A stretch of DNA of 64,000 nucleotides, from contig NC_040011.1 of NCBI RefSeq assembly GCF_000972845.2, positions 26,144,379 to 26,208,378 on the forward strand. Reading direction: 5' to 3'. The first letter of the stretch is position 1. Every line of letters starts with the position of its first letter. A model generated the notes under the pieces. That model ran no database searches, was not told the origin of the DNA, and saw only the letters and a list, made by a program, of their open reading frames with translations. This document shows positions 27,964 to 42,307 of the stretch, one piece after another. Position numbers and translations under genes: made by a program. Origin of the DNA: Larimichthys crocea. Taxonomy: Eukaryota; Chordata; Actinopteri; Sciaenidae.

Positions 27964-27983
27964 GAGTGAGCGAGCGAGCGAGA
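27964..27983 (+). repeat. (GAGC)/(GAGT) tetranucleotide repeat
   Basis: Short run of GAGT and GAGC units in intron 2. Confidence 0.7.
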
Positions 27984-30900
27984 GATGTATTGCTTTACCC
28001 AGATGCACAGGTTAATGAGCAGAGTCAAAAATGTTGACACTCAGGTAAACAAGAACTAGCACACAAAGGTACTTCTATTTCTACGCTCCCCCCATGTGGC
28101 TTGACTCTCTATGTGACTCCCAGGCTGCTCCTAAGCTGAGAGCTCAGGGTTCACAGTCTGGATCCACAAGGAATTCTCTTCACTCCCTCACCTTGCCGCT
28201 ATCACGCCCCGATGAGATAAGCAACAGACGAACACTCAAATATAGCATCTCAAACAACACTTATGCCTATGTGTGCTAGATTGGTCTCTATTCCCTGTTG
28301 CAATACTGACACCCCCCACAACTCCCAACAACACTTCATTAGCAGGGAGTGATACAAACAGCCCTAAACTGGTAGCACAAACCCTTAGATACTAGGCCTG
28401 TTCTTTTGGGTTTTAATTTTTTTTTTCGATCATCACCTGAACTGTGCAATAGCTGCTTATCAGATGGGTGTTTTGCATATTTTTGCTTGCTTTAGAAAAA
28501 AAAAATGCTGTCTAGAAAAAGTTTGTTTTACCACTGAGCCAGGAGGCGATTAACTTAGCTTTGTATTAAGACTTGAAACAGGATGAACAGATAGCAAAAA
28601 AAAAGCCATCAGTACCTCTAAAGCTAACTGATGTCCACGTTGTATCTGGTTTGTTTAATCTGTACAAACCCTAAACTGTAAAAACGACAGGTTGGGGTTT
28701 TATGTGCCAGACTATATCTTGACCAGGAGGAGTGGTGAAAAAGAGTCAGTTTGCAATCGCATGGTGACAACAGCAAAGCAACAAAATGCAAAACTATTGC
28801 TTAACATTGGTGTGATGCTTTAATTGTAAGTGATTCAGCATCAGCACCAGTGGCACTGGCTGAAGAGAAGTGGAAGCATGGAAATTCTGTAAATTATTGT
28901 CAGTTTGTAAGTTTCTGTCATCATAGATGTGTTCAGTTTATCTGTGAGAAATTATTTTGTCCACATTCTTTCCCACAACAAAGGCCGAAGTAATTGTGTC
29001 AAACACAAAATAAATGTCTGTGTGAAAATAATTAAAGGCGACCAGTACTGCGCTCATAAAACACTGCTGGACATCTGATTTAGCTGCTTTATTCATCTAA
29101 CCTTCTGATGAAAAACTTTGGGGGCGTGAGTGGAGGCATATGCAAAGATCCATATGGCTTTGACTGAGAGGGTTTAAAAACTGTAAATTGTGATTATCAC
29201 TGATCTCCATCGTCAGATGCCTAATCTCTATGACTCATATCCACACTGGTCACATTGGGTGACGATAAACTGTCCTCCCCCACATCCGAAGTCCCAAACA
29301 AGTGTTGAGGGAAGCAGTGATAAGCAGGTCCTTATCCTTTTAAAGACACTCCCGTAATCCAGCAGTGGCGAGGGGAGGGGGGTTCAGATTTAAGGGATTT
29401 AGTCTGGATTATAGCTAGTCCTCCAAATTAAACCAAAAGTCAGCTTTCTGCAGTTGCTCATGCAAGCTGGTGACTGGCTTGTTACCAACCCCACTAACAA
29501 GGAACACGATGGTCTATATTTAGAAGATGCTCTCATTCAGCCAACAGCCAAACAAACGTGAGCAATGCGGGAGTGAAATTCGACCCATGCTCACCTAAAC
29601 TAAATATTCGTCTTTCTCCTCCCTTTCAATTCCCAGCTGATCTCCTGTGACTATACTCTTCTGTCCTGTGTACCTGCTTCTCGTTGCCAACCAGCTTAGC
29701 CACAGACAAGCTCCTCAACCAGGGCAAGGATGCTCTGTCCCCACTGATGCTGCTTCCCACAGCAAAACAAGGCTAAATCTGGGGCTTAGAGGCCAAAATA
29801 ATCATTACTGGGTAGCACACAAATGAAAAGTCAGAACGCCACTCCTATGTCTGTACTCCCCCACCACCCTTGGTATTTTGTCTGCTGTCCTATTACACAT
29901 TAACAAAAAAGGGGCCAACTACACATTAGAATTTAGGACCAACAAAATTTTGGCCTGATGAAGCAAACTGAAAGAAAAAAAAGAGGAAAGACTAGATTTT
30001 GAAATTTACATTTTTTTTCTAGGAAAAAATACATTTTTGCAACAGTTTTTTAACCAAAGGTAAAAAAAAACAAAAAAAACATTTGAAGTGCAGCACAGCT
30101 TAAATTGTTTAAATTACAAAAAAAAGCAACCAGTAAAAAATGTGTCATTGCTACTGGTGAAACATTTTAAGATTTAATGGACAGATATCAGTCCAGTACT
30201 GATGCTTTAACAGTCCTTACAGTCTGCTTTGATGTAACAACCCTTGAAGTAGATAAGGGCACTTGAACTCAGCTCCATAGTTGCCTTCCTGCCGTGCTCC
30301 TCAACAAAAAAGCCAACCATTGCTATTATTAAGGCACAAAGATTACATGCAGTATTCTCTTTAACAAGTATAGTGTAGCCTTCCTTCTCACGAGATTCCC
30401 ATAAGACTGAACTGGGAACAGCTCTCAAATAGAGAACAGGTATAGGAGAGTAATCTTGAACTAGGGAGGTTACTGGAGAAAGTACTGCACTCGGAGCAGT
30501 CTGACAGAGGCCAAGTGCTTTTCATTCATTAACTTGGCCGCCTATGCTGTGGTATGTCAAACGGTGGACGTGAGGGGAAACTCAAAACTGAGGTCTCATT
30601 GTGCTCCAAAGCCAGACACTGACTGAACCCTGAATATTGTTTTCTGATGCTATAAGAGAGCACAAAGAGGCGGGTGAAGTCGTTATCAATTCCCTTGCAA
30701 GGCAATCATAACTATTATCATTAGTAGTGTTTTCATCCTCTGAGCTCAGCCCAGAGTAGATATCTAATCTATTCCCTGGCACACATTCTTGTCTTTCCAA
30801 CTTGACCTGGTATCACTCGAGCAAAGAAATGGTTTCCCGCCTCCCTGGAAACTAGATATGGGCGTAAATAACAGGCATGGGCTTTTTCTGAAAAGACCTA

Positions 30901-32466
30901 ATCCCAGGAAAACAAACCTGAGCGAAACAGGCCCACCTGAATTGCTTTCAGGAAAACTAGATAATCAAAATGCAAAACAGTCTTTGATAGAAAAATGAGC
31001 CGACTTCTAACAACAAATCCCTGACACCTAACATCAGCAAATTCTCCACCTGAACTTTTATTTGTATGCTGTGTTTGGGTTTTTAATGTAATCACACTGC
31101 ATACGACGCTCCATCAATGAGCTATTCTGATTTATGTCAGCCTGAATCAGACTGACTGCTCGGAGCTTTACAGACATCATGAATGAGAAAAGCAGCCACA
31201 CACTGAACACATTAGGGGTCCCACCATCTCCTCAGACAGGGGGACAATGAGTGGGGGAGCGGAGATAAAGAAGGGGGATAACAGGGGTGAAGAATTGGTT
31301 GACGCTGATCGGGCAGAGAAAAGGGGTGAGAATGGGAGAAAAGAAAAGAAGAGGCCCAAGACACTGGCCACACAGGGCAAAGGGAACATGAGGGCTCTGA
31401 GAGGCCTACACTCGGTCATAGCCCATTAGGCTGGCTTGGTGAAAATGCTACAGCTCATTACATGCTTTGCCTCTGTTCTGTGGATGAACAATGCACAATT
31501 ACGCTACCCTGCTGCTCCTCTAGCCATACTGCTGCATGCCTCTGAGGCGGCTGATATTGCTGCTATAGTGGCTCGCCTGCCAACAGCCTCAGTGCTCATC
31601 AAACATCCCATACATGCGCTCCCTAATGTGCATCCAGGTTTATGTCTAGAAACAAAAGCGTTATATGAATTTGCTGAAATGAAAGGAGGGGGAAAAACAG
31701 GAAAGGCTGCTCCACCACTGGAGCAAACAAAACAAAGGTATAATGCAGCATTTGTGTGTGTAATACAATGACGTTCGCTCCCTTTTGTCTGCACTGCCTT
31801 CTTTAAGTTCTATAAAAAGGTAGATTTGACAAAGGGATACAAACACACTTTTGTTTACAGCTGAATTAAGTTTTACTCAATCTCGCAATTCTTGTAAAGC
31901 CAGGTGCAGTGCTACCATACAGATGTGACAAAAATAAAGACCGTAAAGTGTAAGCAGACAACGCTGAAAGTACCGTGACAATATCTGCAATGCAGTAAAT
32001 AACTAAACTCAAGAATCATCTATCCACCGGCAAATTGGTTCTCTTCAAGTCATCCTCTTTTTTATGCAATTATGCATGCAGTAGCTGACATTTAATCTGA
32101 TGGGGGAAAATGCTAACTAACATCCTCCTGCTTTCCCTTTGTTTTAGGCAAAAAACAGGACACTTGGAAAGGTCATTCTTCCCTGGTGTCAGAGCTGGCT
32201 GCTTGGAAAAGTTTCCGTTCACAGTGAGTATTGTTATTATGTTTCACAGAGGCCCTTCCCCCATTTCCCTGTCATTCAAAAAACATAGCATCAGCTCTCA
32301 GGAGAAAGCCCTGGGAACTCACTTAACAATGCGGCAACAAGTGTGGTAAACTGCAGTTTAGCTTAGACAGGATAGTGGATTTTTTTTTTTACTAATATCC
32401 ATGGACCTCAATTAATACCTTTTCGGCACATTTGGATGAAATTAGTTTTTGGCCCACTCAAACCCT

Positions 32467-32496
32467 AACAGTCATTACTCTCTAGTAATGACTGTT
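32467..32496. repeat. Perfect 13-bp inverted repeat with 4-base loop, followed by T run
   Basis: AACAGTCATTACT pairs exactly with AGTAATGACTGTT across the loop CTCT; a run of T follows on plus. It lies in intron 2 on a strand where no gene is known. Confidence 0.9.
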
Positions 32497-35400
32497 TTTT
32501 TCGCACTTTGTTTACTTGGTGAAACACATTCAGATTTAGTTGTTTCACAACAGATCTAAAAAGAAAAATATAATTTCCCTAAAGACAAATCCCTTGTTAC
32601 TCTTATGCAAGGAGGGATAGCTATATTGAAAGAGTGTCAATGTTTTCTGAACGTGCATGTGCCAATACGTATTGTTTTTAATATTTTTAAGCGTTAGGGA
32701 CAGAGGTGGGCACATTCTTCTTGATACACACAGGATACAGATCAACTAGTACTGTGAGCTTCCGAAGCAAACAGATTTTACTCTTGGTTGGTTTGTGTTT
32801 TTAAATATGTAAGTCGATGTAAGTTTGCAAAATCTGGATCAAAGAGAGATCCTGGAGCCTTCTATCGTCATTCATAGAAGTCTATTGGCTTTATTTTTTA
32901 TTTTTTTATATATGATCATTGAAAAATGTCTTAGAAAATCTGTTTTCATGGTTTTAGATTTGCACATGTTAACTGCCTCTATTTTGGGATTCGAGAGTCC
33001 ATGTATTTCCATGAAAGAAAACAGAATGCGGCATATTTGTGTCAGAGTTTAATTTGAAAATAAAAAAAATAACGCCGCAGGAAACTCATTTAAATGGGTA
33101 ATTACGTCCACGCAGCATTGCTTGCAGGGCTTAACAAGGTGCGTAATGATGTCCCCTTCCCCAACGATAAACATCATCACTATGTCCATTTCCTTCACTC
33201 CATTTAACCGTCTCTCATTTACGTGAGGAACCATCAGCCTAGAAGTCTACTGCCTACTAGCTATTTTTGCATTTAGTTACACGTCCACAAAAAAAAATCT
33301 TTTAACATAAATTGTTGGACAGTTAATGGCATTATGTGCCTAGCTTTGGCTCCACACAACAAATCCCTTCATTTGATGTTTAATAGGTTTATAAGAAAGT
33401 TCATTTTTTCCAGATCAGAGTGCTTTTAATGTATTTGAAAGTATACGTTTTCCTTTTCAGTGATGTTGCCTTGAACCAAGCCAAATTATCTCAAAAGATG
33501 GATGAATGGTTAAGTTGATCATTACAATATGGTTTTACTTTGATGCAGCTCTGTGCCTATGTGTGTCTACTGAAATATAAAAGCCTAAAAGTGTCTGTTG
33601 TGCCGTATGTAGTTTGCTGATGTTATCAAGTTTGAACATTTGATGATTTTATCGTATCAACTATCAAGATTTCAGGGAAATAGAGTGAGTGTGAAACTCA
33701 AAACTTATTCCCAAACAACTATCCCTTCTTAATACCACTTTCCAGATATGCAGGTACATCTAAATAATCCTAATACTTGTTTGTTTTTTTCCGGGGAAAA
33801 AAAGCATGTTGTACTAACAATAGAAACGTGACATTATTGCTTTTTGTAGAACCCGATGTGATTTGTGCAATAAAATCTCCTTATCCCAATACCACATTTC
33901 ACAGAGACAAATAACATGTTTCATGCAGTAGCAATACAGGTTGAGTAAAATCATAGGCATTCTATAAATAGTTCTCCCTCCCCTCTCCTATTCCCTTCTG
34001 TCTCTCCTTGTTTTTCTAGGCCTTGCCATTTCTCTACAGTATTTCTCCCTCTGTCTGCTCCTCACCAGTCACATGTGGTTAAGGACACATACAGTGACAT
34101 GTGTACATCAGACGCCATCACTTATGTGTTTTGACTCTTAAGCTCTTTGGCTGGATGCTCTGATCCCGACGAGAGGGTGGCAACCCGGCGGGCCTGGATG
34201 CTTCTGACTGGCTGCCTGGGGTCGTTATGTCATTCCATCGTACCTCCACAACATCCAGAATGACATGCAGTGACTGGGTGTTGCGGGTTGGGGTCAAGGC
34301 TATAAAAACCCAGCCAAGTGTAAAACTAGCACTGGTTGTGCATGAAGTGAAAACCATCTTGTTGAGTAATGTCACAAAACCACCCTACAGCGTCACCAGC
34401 TTTGTGTGTTAAACACGGTGGGAGGAGCCAGCTGAGGAATGTAATCAGAGTGCACCGAGTACATCACTGTCACACTGTTAATTTATTTCTGACAGACAAG
34501 ACTTTATTTCACCTTATAAACACTGACACTTGAAAAGCAGAGCATTTCTGAAGTCTCTGCCTTACAAATAACCTCTCTAAATAATTAACAGGTTCATCTG
34601 CCACTCAATCAGTGCGCATCTTAAGCTTTTGGAGATGAAACACTTCTTTTTTTTTTTTCTCAAATCCTTTGAAAGAATAAGACTAAAGAATGCAACACAT
34701 CTAACTCTTCCAACACATCAGTAATAAATAACAGAACGCTGTCTTTTAAGATCAAGCAATTATGTATCCCTTCCCCTATTGCACAGAATCTGTTTTTTGT
34801 TTCAGTTCCACCATGATTGACAAAGTGTTCAGGGTTGAATACATTTTGCATCATCAGAGAATCTGGATGTTTTCTTGTTGTTTTTTTGTCACTTAAAGCT
34901 TTAAGCTTTCTGACAAAACATTGACTGCATGTCCTTCAGTGTCTTGTACTGTCAACTGAATTTAGAATAATTAAAAGGGATTGCTCAGTCACCTTTTTTT
35001 AAATCAAAAGAGGAGCTCTGCCTTTGTACCTGTACACTTAAAGGACTGAGCGATTTTATTTTTTTGTTACTTTCATTTATGTAATTCTATGGTTCGTCTA
35101 AATGTCTAGACCACGAATGAGGATAGTTTTGAATTAGTTTAATGAACTTTTCTCTTCTTTTCAAAATGGCATTGAACATGAAGTTGTGAGTCAGACACTG
35201 TAAGGCTAAAATCAATCAAGACTGAGCTTTACTTTCTTCATGTTTACTTAATGCCTCTCTCATTTCAATGTTGTCCTCTCCCAGTTACCTTTTTAACAAG
35301 TGGCTGACGTTCTTTACTTTTTGCAAACAAAACCTAATTCTGCCAGATATCTGAAAAGATAAAAAAAAGGGTAAAATCCCACTTCAAATCTGCACTTGAC

Positions 35401-36810
35401 TAAAAAAGACCGTCAAAAGGTTTTTTACAGTGAAATCAAAATATAAAGTATTTTATATCCTGTAAAACTGTCTACAATGAAGACAAACAGCTATGACTTG
35501 CACTAAATATGTAAAAAAAACACTCAAGCTGTCCTATAAAAGATAGAAACTATTAAGAAAATATTACTAGAAACATTTATTGCGGATCTTAAACACCAGG
35601 GAACGATGGTAATACCAAAACAACATTAATAGAGTACTTTAGATGCAGAATCACAACAATGTTCGATTATCGAAATGTTGGATTATGGAACTCATTCCTC
35701 CTTCTCTGAGATTTCCAAGTTGGTCATAATGTTGTAAATGATAATGTCACAGCCCATATTTCAAACAAATGTGACACTCCATAAGAAATATTGTGTGTGC
35801 GTCTGTATTCATGAGTATATGTGTGGGAGGAGATTGGCAGTTTCAACAGATGTGTAGCATGTGCTGACAGCATGACATCTACTTTGCATGCTCAATATGA
35901 CACGTTTGAATGCTCCCATGCATATTGTCCTGATGTGAAGTGATAGCGAGGGATGTGCAGCCTCCCTGGAACCACTCCCTGTTGTCTCTCCTACATCAAT
36001 CGAAACATCTTTCTTACTAACAGGGAAAAGCAGCAAGACCGGTGCACTGAGATATCTTGTCCGTTGTTTTGTTTCAATCTTAATTTTTTCTCATATAGGC
36101 CCCTTTTATTGAGTGTGAAAACTGAACAAACAAACACAAAATGTACATATATTGTGCTTTTGTTAGAACCTGAACCAACAATTCAGTGCCACTAAGACTT
36201 ACGTAGCGACAGTATCTTTAAGGTAAAACAGTGCAGAGAACATCTAGAGGATGATTGCATCGATTATAAATTAACTAAACTTGCGAGGCGCACCTTTCAC
36301 CAAACGGTTAAGATCTTACACCGTGTAGCCCGTTTATTTCTAATTCATTGATCACGATTTTTTTCTGACACATTTATCATCTGTGTAAAAGAAAATCTGC
36401 AATCTCTTACCTGAATACTTCTAATAAAAAAATAACTTATTTTCCCACTATGCTCATTATCTGGAATCACAGGTGTGAGAAGCCTTAGTACACATTACAA
36501 ATTCAAAAACACATTCTAGCCAAAGGCCATTCCTTTACTGTATAATTGTCTCCCCCACCAAGTGATTCACTATAATTAAGCCATGGAAGACAGCTCTATT
36601 CTCCTGTGAGCATTCATATTAGTGCTACCACAGGCAGGTCTAACAAACATCTCACAGCTGATGCTTTTCAAAACAATGGACAGCGATGTTCAGGGAGGTA
36701 TATACTGGTACACGTTCTCACAAGGGAGAATACAATATACACAATGCAATTGCAGGTACGAGGCCTTTGGGGAGACCTGTCACTGTTATCTTGGCCAAGC
36801 CTGCTGTGTT

Positions 36811-36812
<2 letters not shown>

Positions 36813-36842
<30 letters not shown>
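36813..36842 (+). repeat. (TG)n microsatellite
   Basis: About fourteen TG units running into CGCGAGCGTGCG, in intron 2. It lies inside a chance 165-residue open frame. Confidence 0.9.
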
Positions 36843-36844
<2 letters not shown>

Positions 36845-37526
36845 AGCGTGCGCCAGCATGCTTTGTCTGAAGCAGGAAAAGCTCGACTACAGCTGCTCTG
36901 ACACAGGCGGGATGTTCAGTGCCCCACATAAACTAACAATGGAGGAGAACTTTGCATCGATCAAAAACAGTTTACAAATGCAAGCTCATATCCTCTTTAC
37001 CTCCATTAGAGAACCTAATCTGACCTCGAATCCGCATTCTGATGCCGGTTTTAATCTACATGTTTGGAAAATAAACAAACACAGAGACATCATTGTGCCC
37101 TAGTGTAAAAACAAAAAGCTCTTCCGCTGAGGATAAATGAATCATGGATAATTATGAGGTTGCCCTCAGGATGAAAACAATTTTTGGGGGGACAAAGCAG
37201 CCTCAGTAATCACAACAGTGCAGCCACTCGTATGTCCTAGCCAGTCAATGGGATATGGGTTGAGGACTTGTGGAGTCAAGTGGTTTCAAGCCCAAGCTTG
37301 CTCATTGTAACAAAGCAATTATCAGTCATTTCGCTGCTGTTTGTTTGTGCTATAAATGGCATTGTAATTATACTGAAAACATTTTTTTATTTAAGAGCAA
37401 CATTACTACATACTGTAGAGCCTCTGTCTCTTCCAAATGTCACAATGGGGAGGAAAGAAAACAATGACGACTGTCATAACGGTTACTCTGGGTAAGGCTT
37501 GCTATCGCTACCGCTGTTTCTCAAAA

Positions 37527-37552
37527 ACACACACACACACACACACACACAC
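37527..37552 (+). repeat. (CA)n microsatellite
   Basis: Thirteen CA units followed by CTCTCTC, in intron 2. Confidence 0.9.
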
Positions 37553-38504
37553 TCTCTCTTTTCTCAGTCCAGGGAAAATATGCAAAGAGCGGGTCAAAGA
37601 GATGTTTTGTCAACATCATGTGCAAGGCGGAGAGCAATGGAAGCTGCATGCTAAAGAGGCCCAGCCTCTATCAAGCCAATCAACCGCCTCTAAGAAAATG
37701 AGAAAACGTGGTCGTGGCTCAGACACCTGGCGCTAAGACTCATTCACCCCCGCTCACTCCTTTCCTTCTTATCTCTCTATCTGCTCTCTATGAAGACAAC
37801 TCTAAGCTTTGCATATGGAATCATCAGAATCAATCTCCGGCCCTATTCGTCTCCCTCTCCACTTTTTCATTAGCTGAAACAAATAAAGGCTCGACTAATC
37901 CTGCGGCAAATGTGCTTTTATTGGATGGTTAAGCCACAGAGACAGGATGCTGGAGCTTTCTCACAACGCTGGTTGATTTTCTTTCTATAACCAGACCCAC
38001 TTTTTTGGCTGGGAAAAGGGGTGGTGTTGACCTGCATAGCACTACCTACCAGCAAATACAATCACAGCATACGGGTCGCTGCGTGTAACTACTGAATCCC
38101 CCACCTCTGCCTCCACTGACCGCATAACAACACAAGACAACACCCTACAACATTTCTCATTCTTTCTACCTGTGTTATTCAAACACACACACAGACACAC
38201 AGTCAGAACCAGACCAGACAGGCCCTAGTAAATCAGCATGCCTGTAAGTAGGTCTCATTGACCCCTCAGAATCCATCGGTGCCTAGATCTCTCTGGATCA
38301 TCCAGTCAATATATCAATATCCATCTTGTGTTTCTTGTTTTAAGACCCCCACTCTCAACCCCCACACCCCACCTCTTTCTCACTGAATGTCAAATGGAGA
38401 TTGGAGTCATCAATTACAAAAAAGCGTGTGCGTGCATGTGTGTATGGAGCTGGAGCTTATTTGCTGCTGTCTATAGGAGTGAGCATGACACACATTCTTA
38501 TACA

Positions 38505-38522
38505 AACACACACACACACACA
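38505..38522 (+). repeat. Short (CA)n microsatellite
   Basis: About eight CA units, with further CACACA clusters nearby (38543-38551), in intron 2 about 1 kb downstream of exon 2. Confidence 0.8.
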
Positions 38523-39460
38523 GTGATGCACATCTTCTCTGTCACACACACAAACATAAATGTCCCTTTCTCCCATGGGATCAAGGAGAAGTGGGTCATG
38601 AAGAGAAAAGAGGGAGACTGCCCAAAGAATCCAATAGACCAGTTCATACATACAAAAATCTATAAACTAAAGATCAGCTGGTTGGCATACACTCTGTCAG
38701 CCTGAATAGTCTTCCAAGTCAGACCTTCACTGCTCTGTTGGAGTCATGCATGGTATGTCAGGGTAATTCAATAGCTGGCTGTGAAGAGCGGCCATGCGGT
38801 AACACTGCAGCCAAACGGACAACAGACAGATAAAGCATTTAAGCAATGATTATTCTTTCTGCTAGCACCTGAAATGACGTGTGGTGGAGCTGATGAGCTG
38901 GGTCAATATTCAGACTCCTGTTCATTTTGCAGTAGCTCAGCACACGCAAATAAAAAAAAAAGGAAACAAGTGGTGTGAGAGAGGCCAAATAATCCACTTT
39001 GTCAGGCCTCCAAATTCTGCTTGGCAAAGCGCTCTCAGTCGCAGGTCAGCTTCAGTGTCTGGGCCCTTTGAAATGCCTTGAAGGATTCCACTCAGATCGA
39101 CTGACATAACGTCACGCATGCCATTTCAAATAGCTTAGTTTTTAATCAATAACAGACAGACATTTCACTCACACTATAGTCTGTGTTATGGTGGAATTTG
39201 AAATAACACTAGACCTTGAGATGTGTTGAAAAGTGGTGCATTGAATCTTTATATCTCATTCTTAAGATTCAGCAGGATCAAGCAGGCCTGTCAATAATAA
39301 TTAATGGAAAAGGAAGGCTGACTGTTTCCTCTCTGCTACAGAAACATCACTTTGTGATGGGAATCAATTTTAAAACCAAACCATCCTCTTTCTTCTACCC
39401 CTAACACCCAAAGCAGCCCAGCCAAAGATTTAGGACAGTGCACAGCAAATTGTATCTCAC

Positions 39461-39788
39461 CTCTGGCAGTGGCATGCCGTTGATGATGAGGTCTGGTTGC
39501 TGGTGGCCCTGCCCAGTGAACGGGTGCTGATAGCCATGGTTGGGAGCTGCATTGCGTGAGTTCTGGTTCTCCACGTTGAGGAAGGTGCTCTCGGAGCGCC
39601 TGCAGCCCAGCGGCAGGCTCTGCTGGTGGTAGTCGAAGTAGTTGAGCGAGGAGGTGAGAGATGAGCAACTCACCACATTCATCTTGTCTGTTTCCTCGAC
39701 GTCACGTGGCACCAGGCGGATGTCGTTCTTGCTCAGCTTCTTCTTCTTGCTGGACTTCTTCTGGTTACCATATGAGTACTCCGCCACC
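39461..39788 (-). CDS. pcdh19: pcdh19 coding exon 2: membrane-proximal cytoplasmic tail
   Basis: This 328-bp exon supplies one base to complete Arg711 (AG|G) and then 109 codons, residues 712-820. The acceptor reads ttgcgcag|GGTGG after a TTCTTCTAC pyrimidine stretch; the donor is CCAGAG|GTGAGA in phase 0. The protein begins VAEYSYGNQ, has a lysine-rich KKSSKKKK patch (721-728), then [20 protein letters not shown] and [14 protein letters not shown], and ends with [13 protein letters not shown]. This is nearly identical to the PCDH19 tail after the membrane, a conserved cytoplasmic motif region of delta-2 protocadherins. It joins directly and in frame to exon 1. It corresponds to mammalian exon 3, because the mammalian 47-residue alternative cassette exon is not evident here. 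The 110-aa minus-strand frame covering 39336-39668 is a shadow in another reading frame. Confidence 0.96.
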
Positions 39789-42272
39789 CTGCGCAAGTAG
39801 AAGAAACTGAACAGACTCAATAAAGCAGTGTTCTGCCTTCCCCTCCCCTGTCCACACAGTCAAAAAGCTCGCCCGCCATGCCAGCTAGGGCACTATTTGA
39901 CCATGGGTTCCAGATAAAGCCTCATTGCCCATATCCAGGGGTGGAACAGCACACTTAAGTGAATGCCCACTCCCAGCTTGCAATGTTGCTGTCATCCTGT
40001 GTTTGTTTGCATTTGCATGCTCAACAATTGACATGTCACAAACAGGCAGGCAATATGCAAACATGCGAAAACCACAGAAGCAAAGCAAAAAGGACACAAT
40101 GGTACTGAGCAGCACTACCGGTATATGCAATCATATTCAAAGCACACAACCCACACTAATTCCATTTTTTTTCATTATCAAGTGAGCCCACTAGCAATAC
40201 GGAGTGAGGGAGAACTGCAGATTCAAATTCATTTAGCTGCTCTCAGTGGCTGCTGCAAACTTGAACTGACTATTTTGACTTTAATAAGAGCAAATGAGCA
40301 ACACAGCCATGTTTTATCAAAGGATCCTCAGACTGGGGGAAATATCCAGTTTTCCTCAGGAGAACAGATGCTGTGCACCCTATGGGGATGACTACAAACT
40401 TCACTATATATTCTATATCATTTGTGATGGGGTTTTTTTACCATCTGCATTACTTTAAACTCTGAAAAAGGCATTTTTTAACCTTTACTGCAAGGAGCGT
40501 ATGGTTTATATTCTCTTAAAGCCCAGAACAAAACTATAGTTACAGCCAGAACTGCATTGCCTAGAATGTGTCTGTTCCTGCCACTTGTCGTGTCTTCAAC
40601 GTCTCTGCTACACTAGCCCTCACTGGCCTCTGTTCTTCACTAAAATGCAGCTGTAATCCTCTGTCGCTTCTAAAATCACACTGGTTTAGAAGCAGCACTG
40701 TGGTTTGTCTTTTTCATTTTTCTTTTAGATTGCATCTTGAAAACAGCTCCCTCCCCCCATTCTGCTCCCCCTTGATTCAGAGGAAAGAAAATGGGCGGCT
40801 GCAAGGGCAGAAAATACTCCATCTCTTTTTCATTTATCATTTTAACATGTTGTCTCTCTACTCTCTGCCCAAATTGAAATCTGGGAGGGGAAATATTCAG
40901 AGCCAGACAGACTGACAGAGGACAAGCAATAAATTGGAGATAACTGCTCCTCATATTCGAGGTGGCGACTGAGAAGCAGAGCACATCAGTGCTGATTAAA
41001 GCACCCAGCAGGGAGAGTGGCTCACACTAAGAGAGCAAAGTAGTGAGAGCAGTTTTGAATTTGGTATTTGTTGTTGTTGTCTATCATTGTTTCTTCTCTG
41101 AACAGAATTTATAAGCTGCGTATTTGCAGCAAAGGTGCTGCGAATATACTGACGAAAGTACCTGTTGTAATCAAGATGTCAGCACACTGGTATAAGTCTA
41201 TATTAAATCAGGCTTTGATTAAAACACGTTTAGAGAAGTTCCTTAGTATTCCTGTGACACAAGAGATGTGGGTCCTTCCTGTTAACGATATTAAGGTCAC
41301 TATTGAAATTAGAGGAGTCACTGTTTCAATCAGAGATCGGAGCTAAGAGAGAGAATTAGTGGGAATATATATATATACACACACTATTACATGAGAATAA
41401 AGAAAACAATTCTAATCTATATTTTTTTAAAATCAGAGCGATATGAGGGAGTTTTAGTCAATTTTATTCAGGACTAAATAGTTGATAGTTAGTTTAAATT
41501 AACTTCAAATTAACAAAATTATGTTTGGGGCAAAATATGATTATAGCTTCAGGTTAAATTCTCAAATCCAATCTATATGTAAATTGATGGTGGTAATGTG
41601 GCACAGGGAAATCAAAGCCAGAGCTGATGATCAGATTCATGAACAAAACAGAACATTCAATACTGTATGCAGGGTCCGGAAAATAATAATCTGCTCCTCT
41701 CCAGGAAACTAGGTAAACAGTTAATAAAGCTATGATGTGACTTGCATGATTTTATATAATTCAAACCACATTTTTTGTAAGAGTGTGTTTTTGATTTGGA
41801 TTTTAGTTGGGTTGTTCCAAATATTCACTGGTGCAGAAGAAAGCTGAGGTGAATCTGAATGATCCTAGAACTGTCCATAATCACACTAGATTAAAGTTGA
41901 TAACAGCCAATCAACCACGGTGGACGTTAAATAATAAATGTCTGAGACTGCTATTGAACCAGTGGGACGTTAATTGTCCGGCAACACACCCGCAAATTGA
42001 ACATGGCAGTTGAACCGTCATATTTATGAGTCAATTGGTTACAATGGACGGATTAAATCAATCAATCACGTTTTCCTTAACACGGAACAGTGGGTCTCAG
42101 CACAATGTGTGTGATTTAAAGCAGGCTCTGTCTACCTCACTTTCTGCTGTTGGAGGGGAGAAAATCTGCAGTCCTCATATTTGGGGCCTCTACATGCTGC
42201 ATGACAAAAGCAATACACTGACAACTCGCAGTTGCAGGCACGGGCGCGGACACACGCACGGGCACGGGCGCA

Positions 42273-42307
<35 letters not shown>

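Larger units (their letters stand above)
16986..39460 (-). other. pcdh19: pcdh19 intron 2 (22.5 kb)
   Basis: This is the largest intron seen, 22,475 bp, starting GTGAGA after exon 2 and ending CTTACAG before exon 3. I see no credible gene on either strand. It holds AT, CA and TG microsatellites, a G-rich block next to the exon 3 acceptor, an AT-rich candidate regulatory block near 18.85-19.19 kb and a perfect 13-bp hairpin at 32467-32496. Long first cytoplasmic-tail introns are usual in delta protocadherin genes and often carry regulatory DNA, but function here is not shown. Confidence 0.88.

Noticed and set aside
31436..31771. 111-codon plus-strand frame
   Set aside because: It has no recognisable domain, overlaps a minus-strand frame of similar length, and lies inside intron 2; no splice or start context supports it.
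36606..37103. 165-codon plus-strand open frame
   Set aside because: It runs through the TG microsatellite (a Val-Cys repeat), shows no domain, and overlaps other frames of similar length; it is a chance frame in intron 2.
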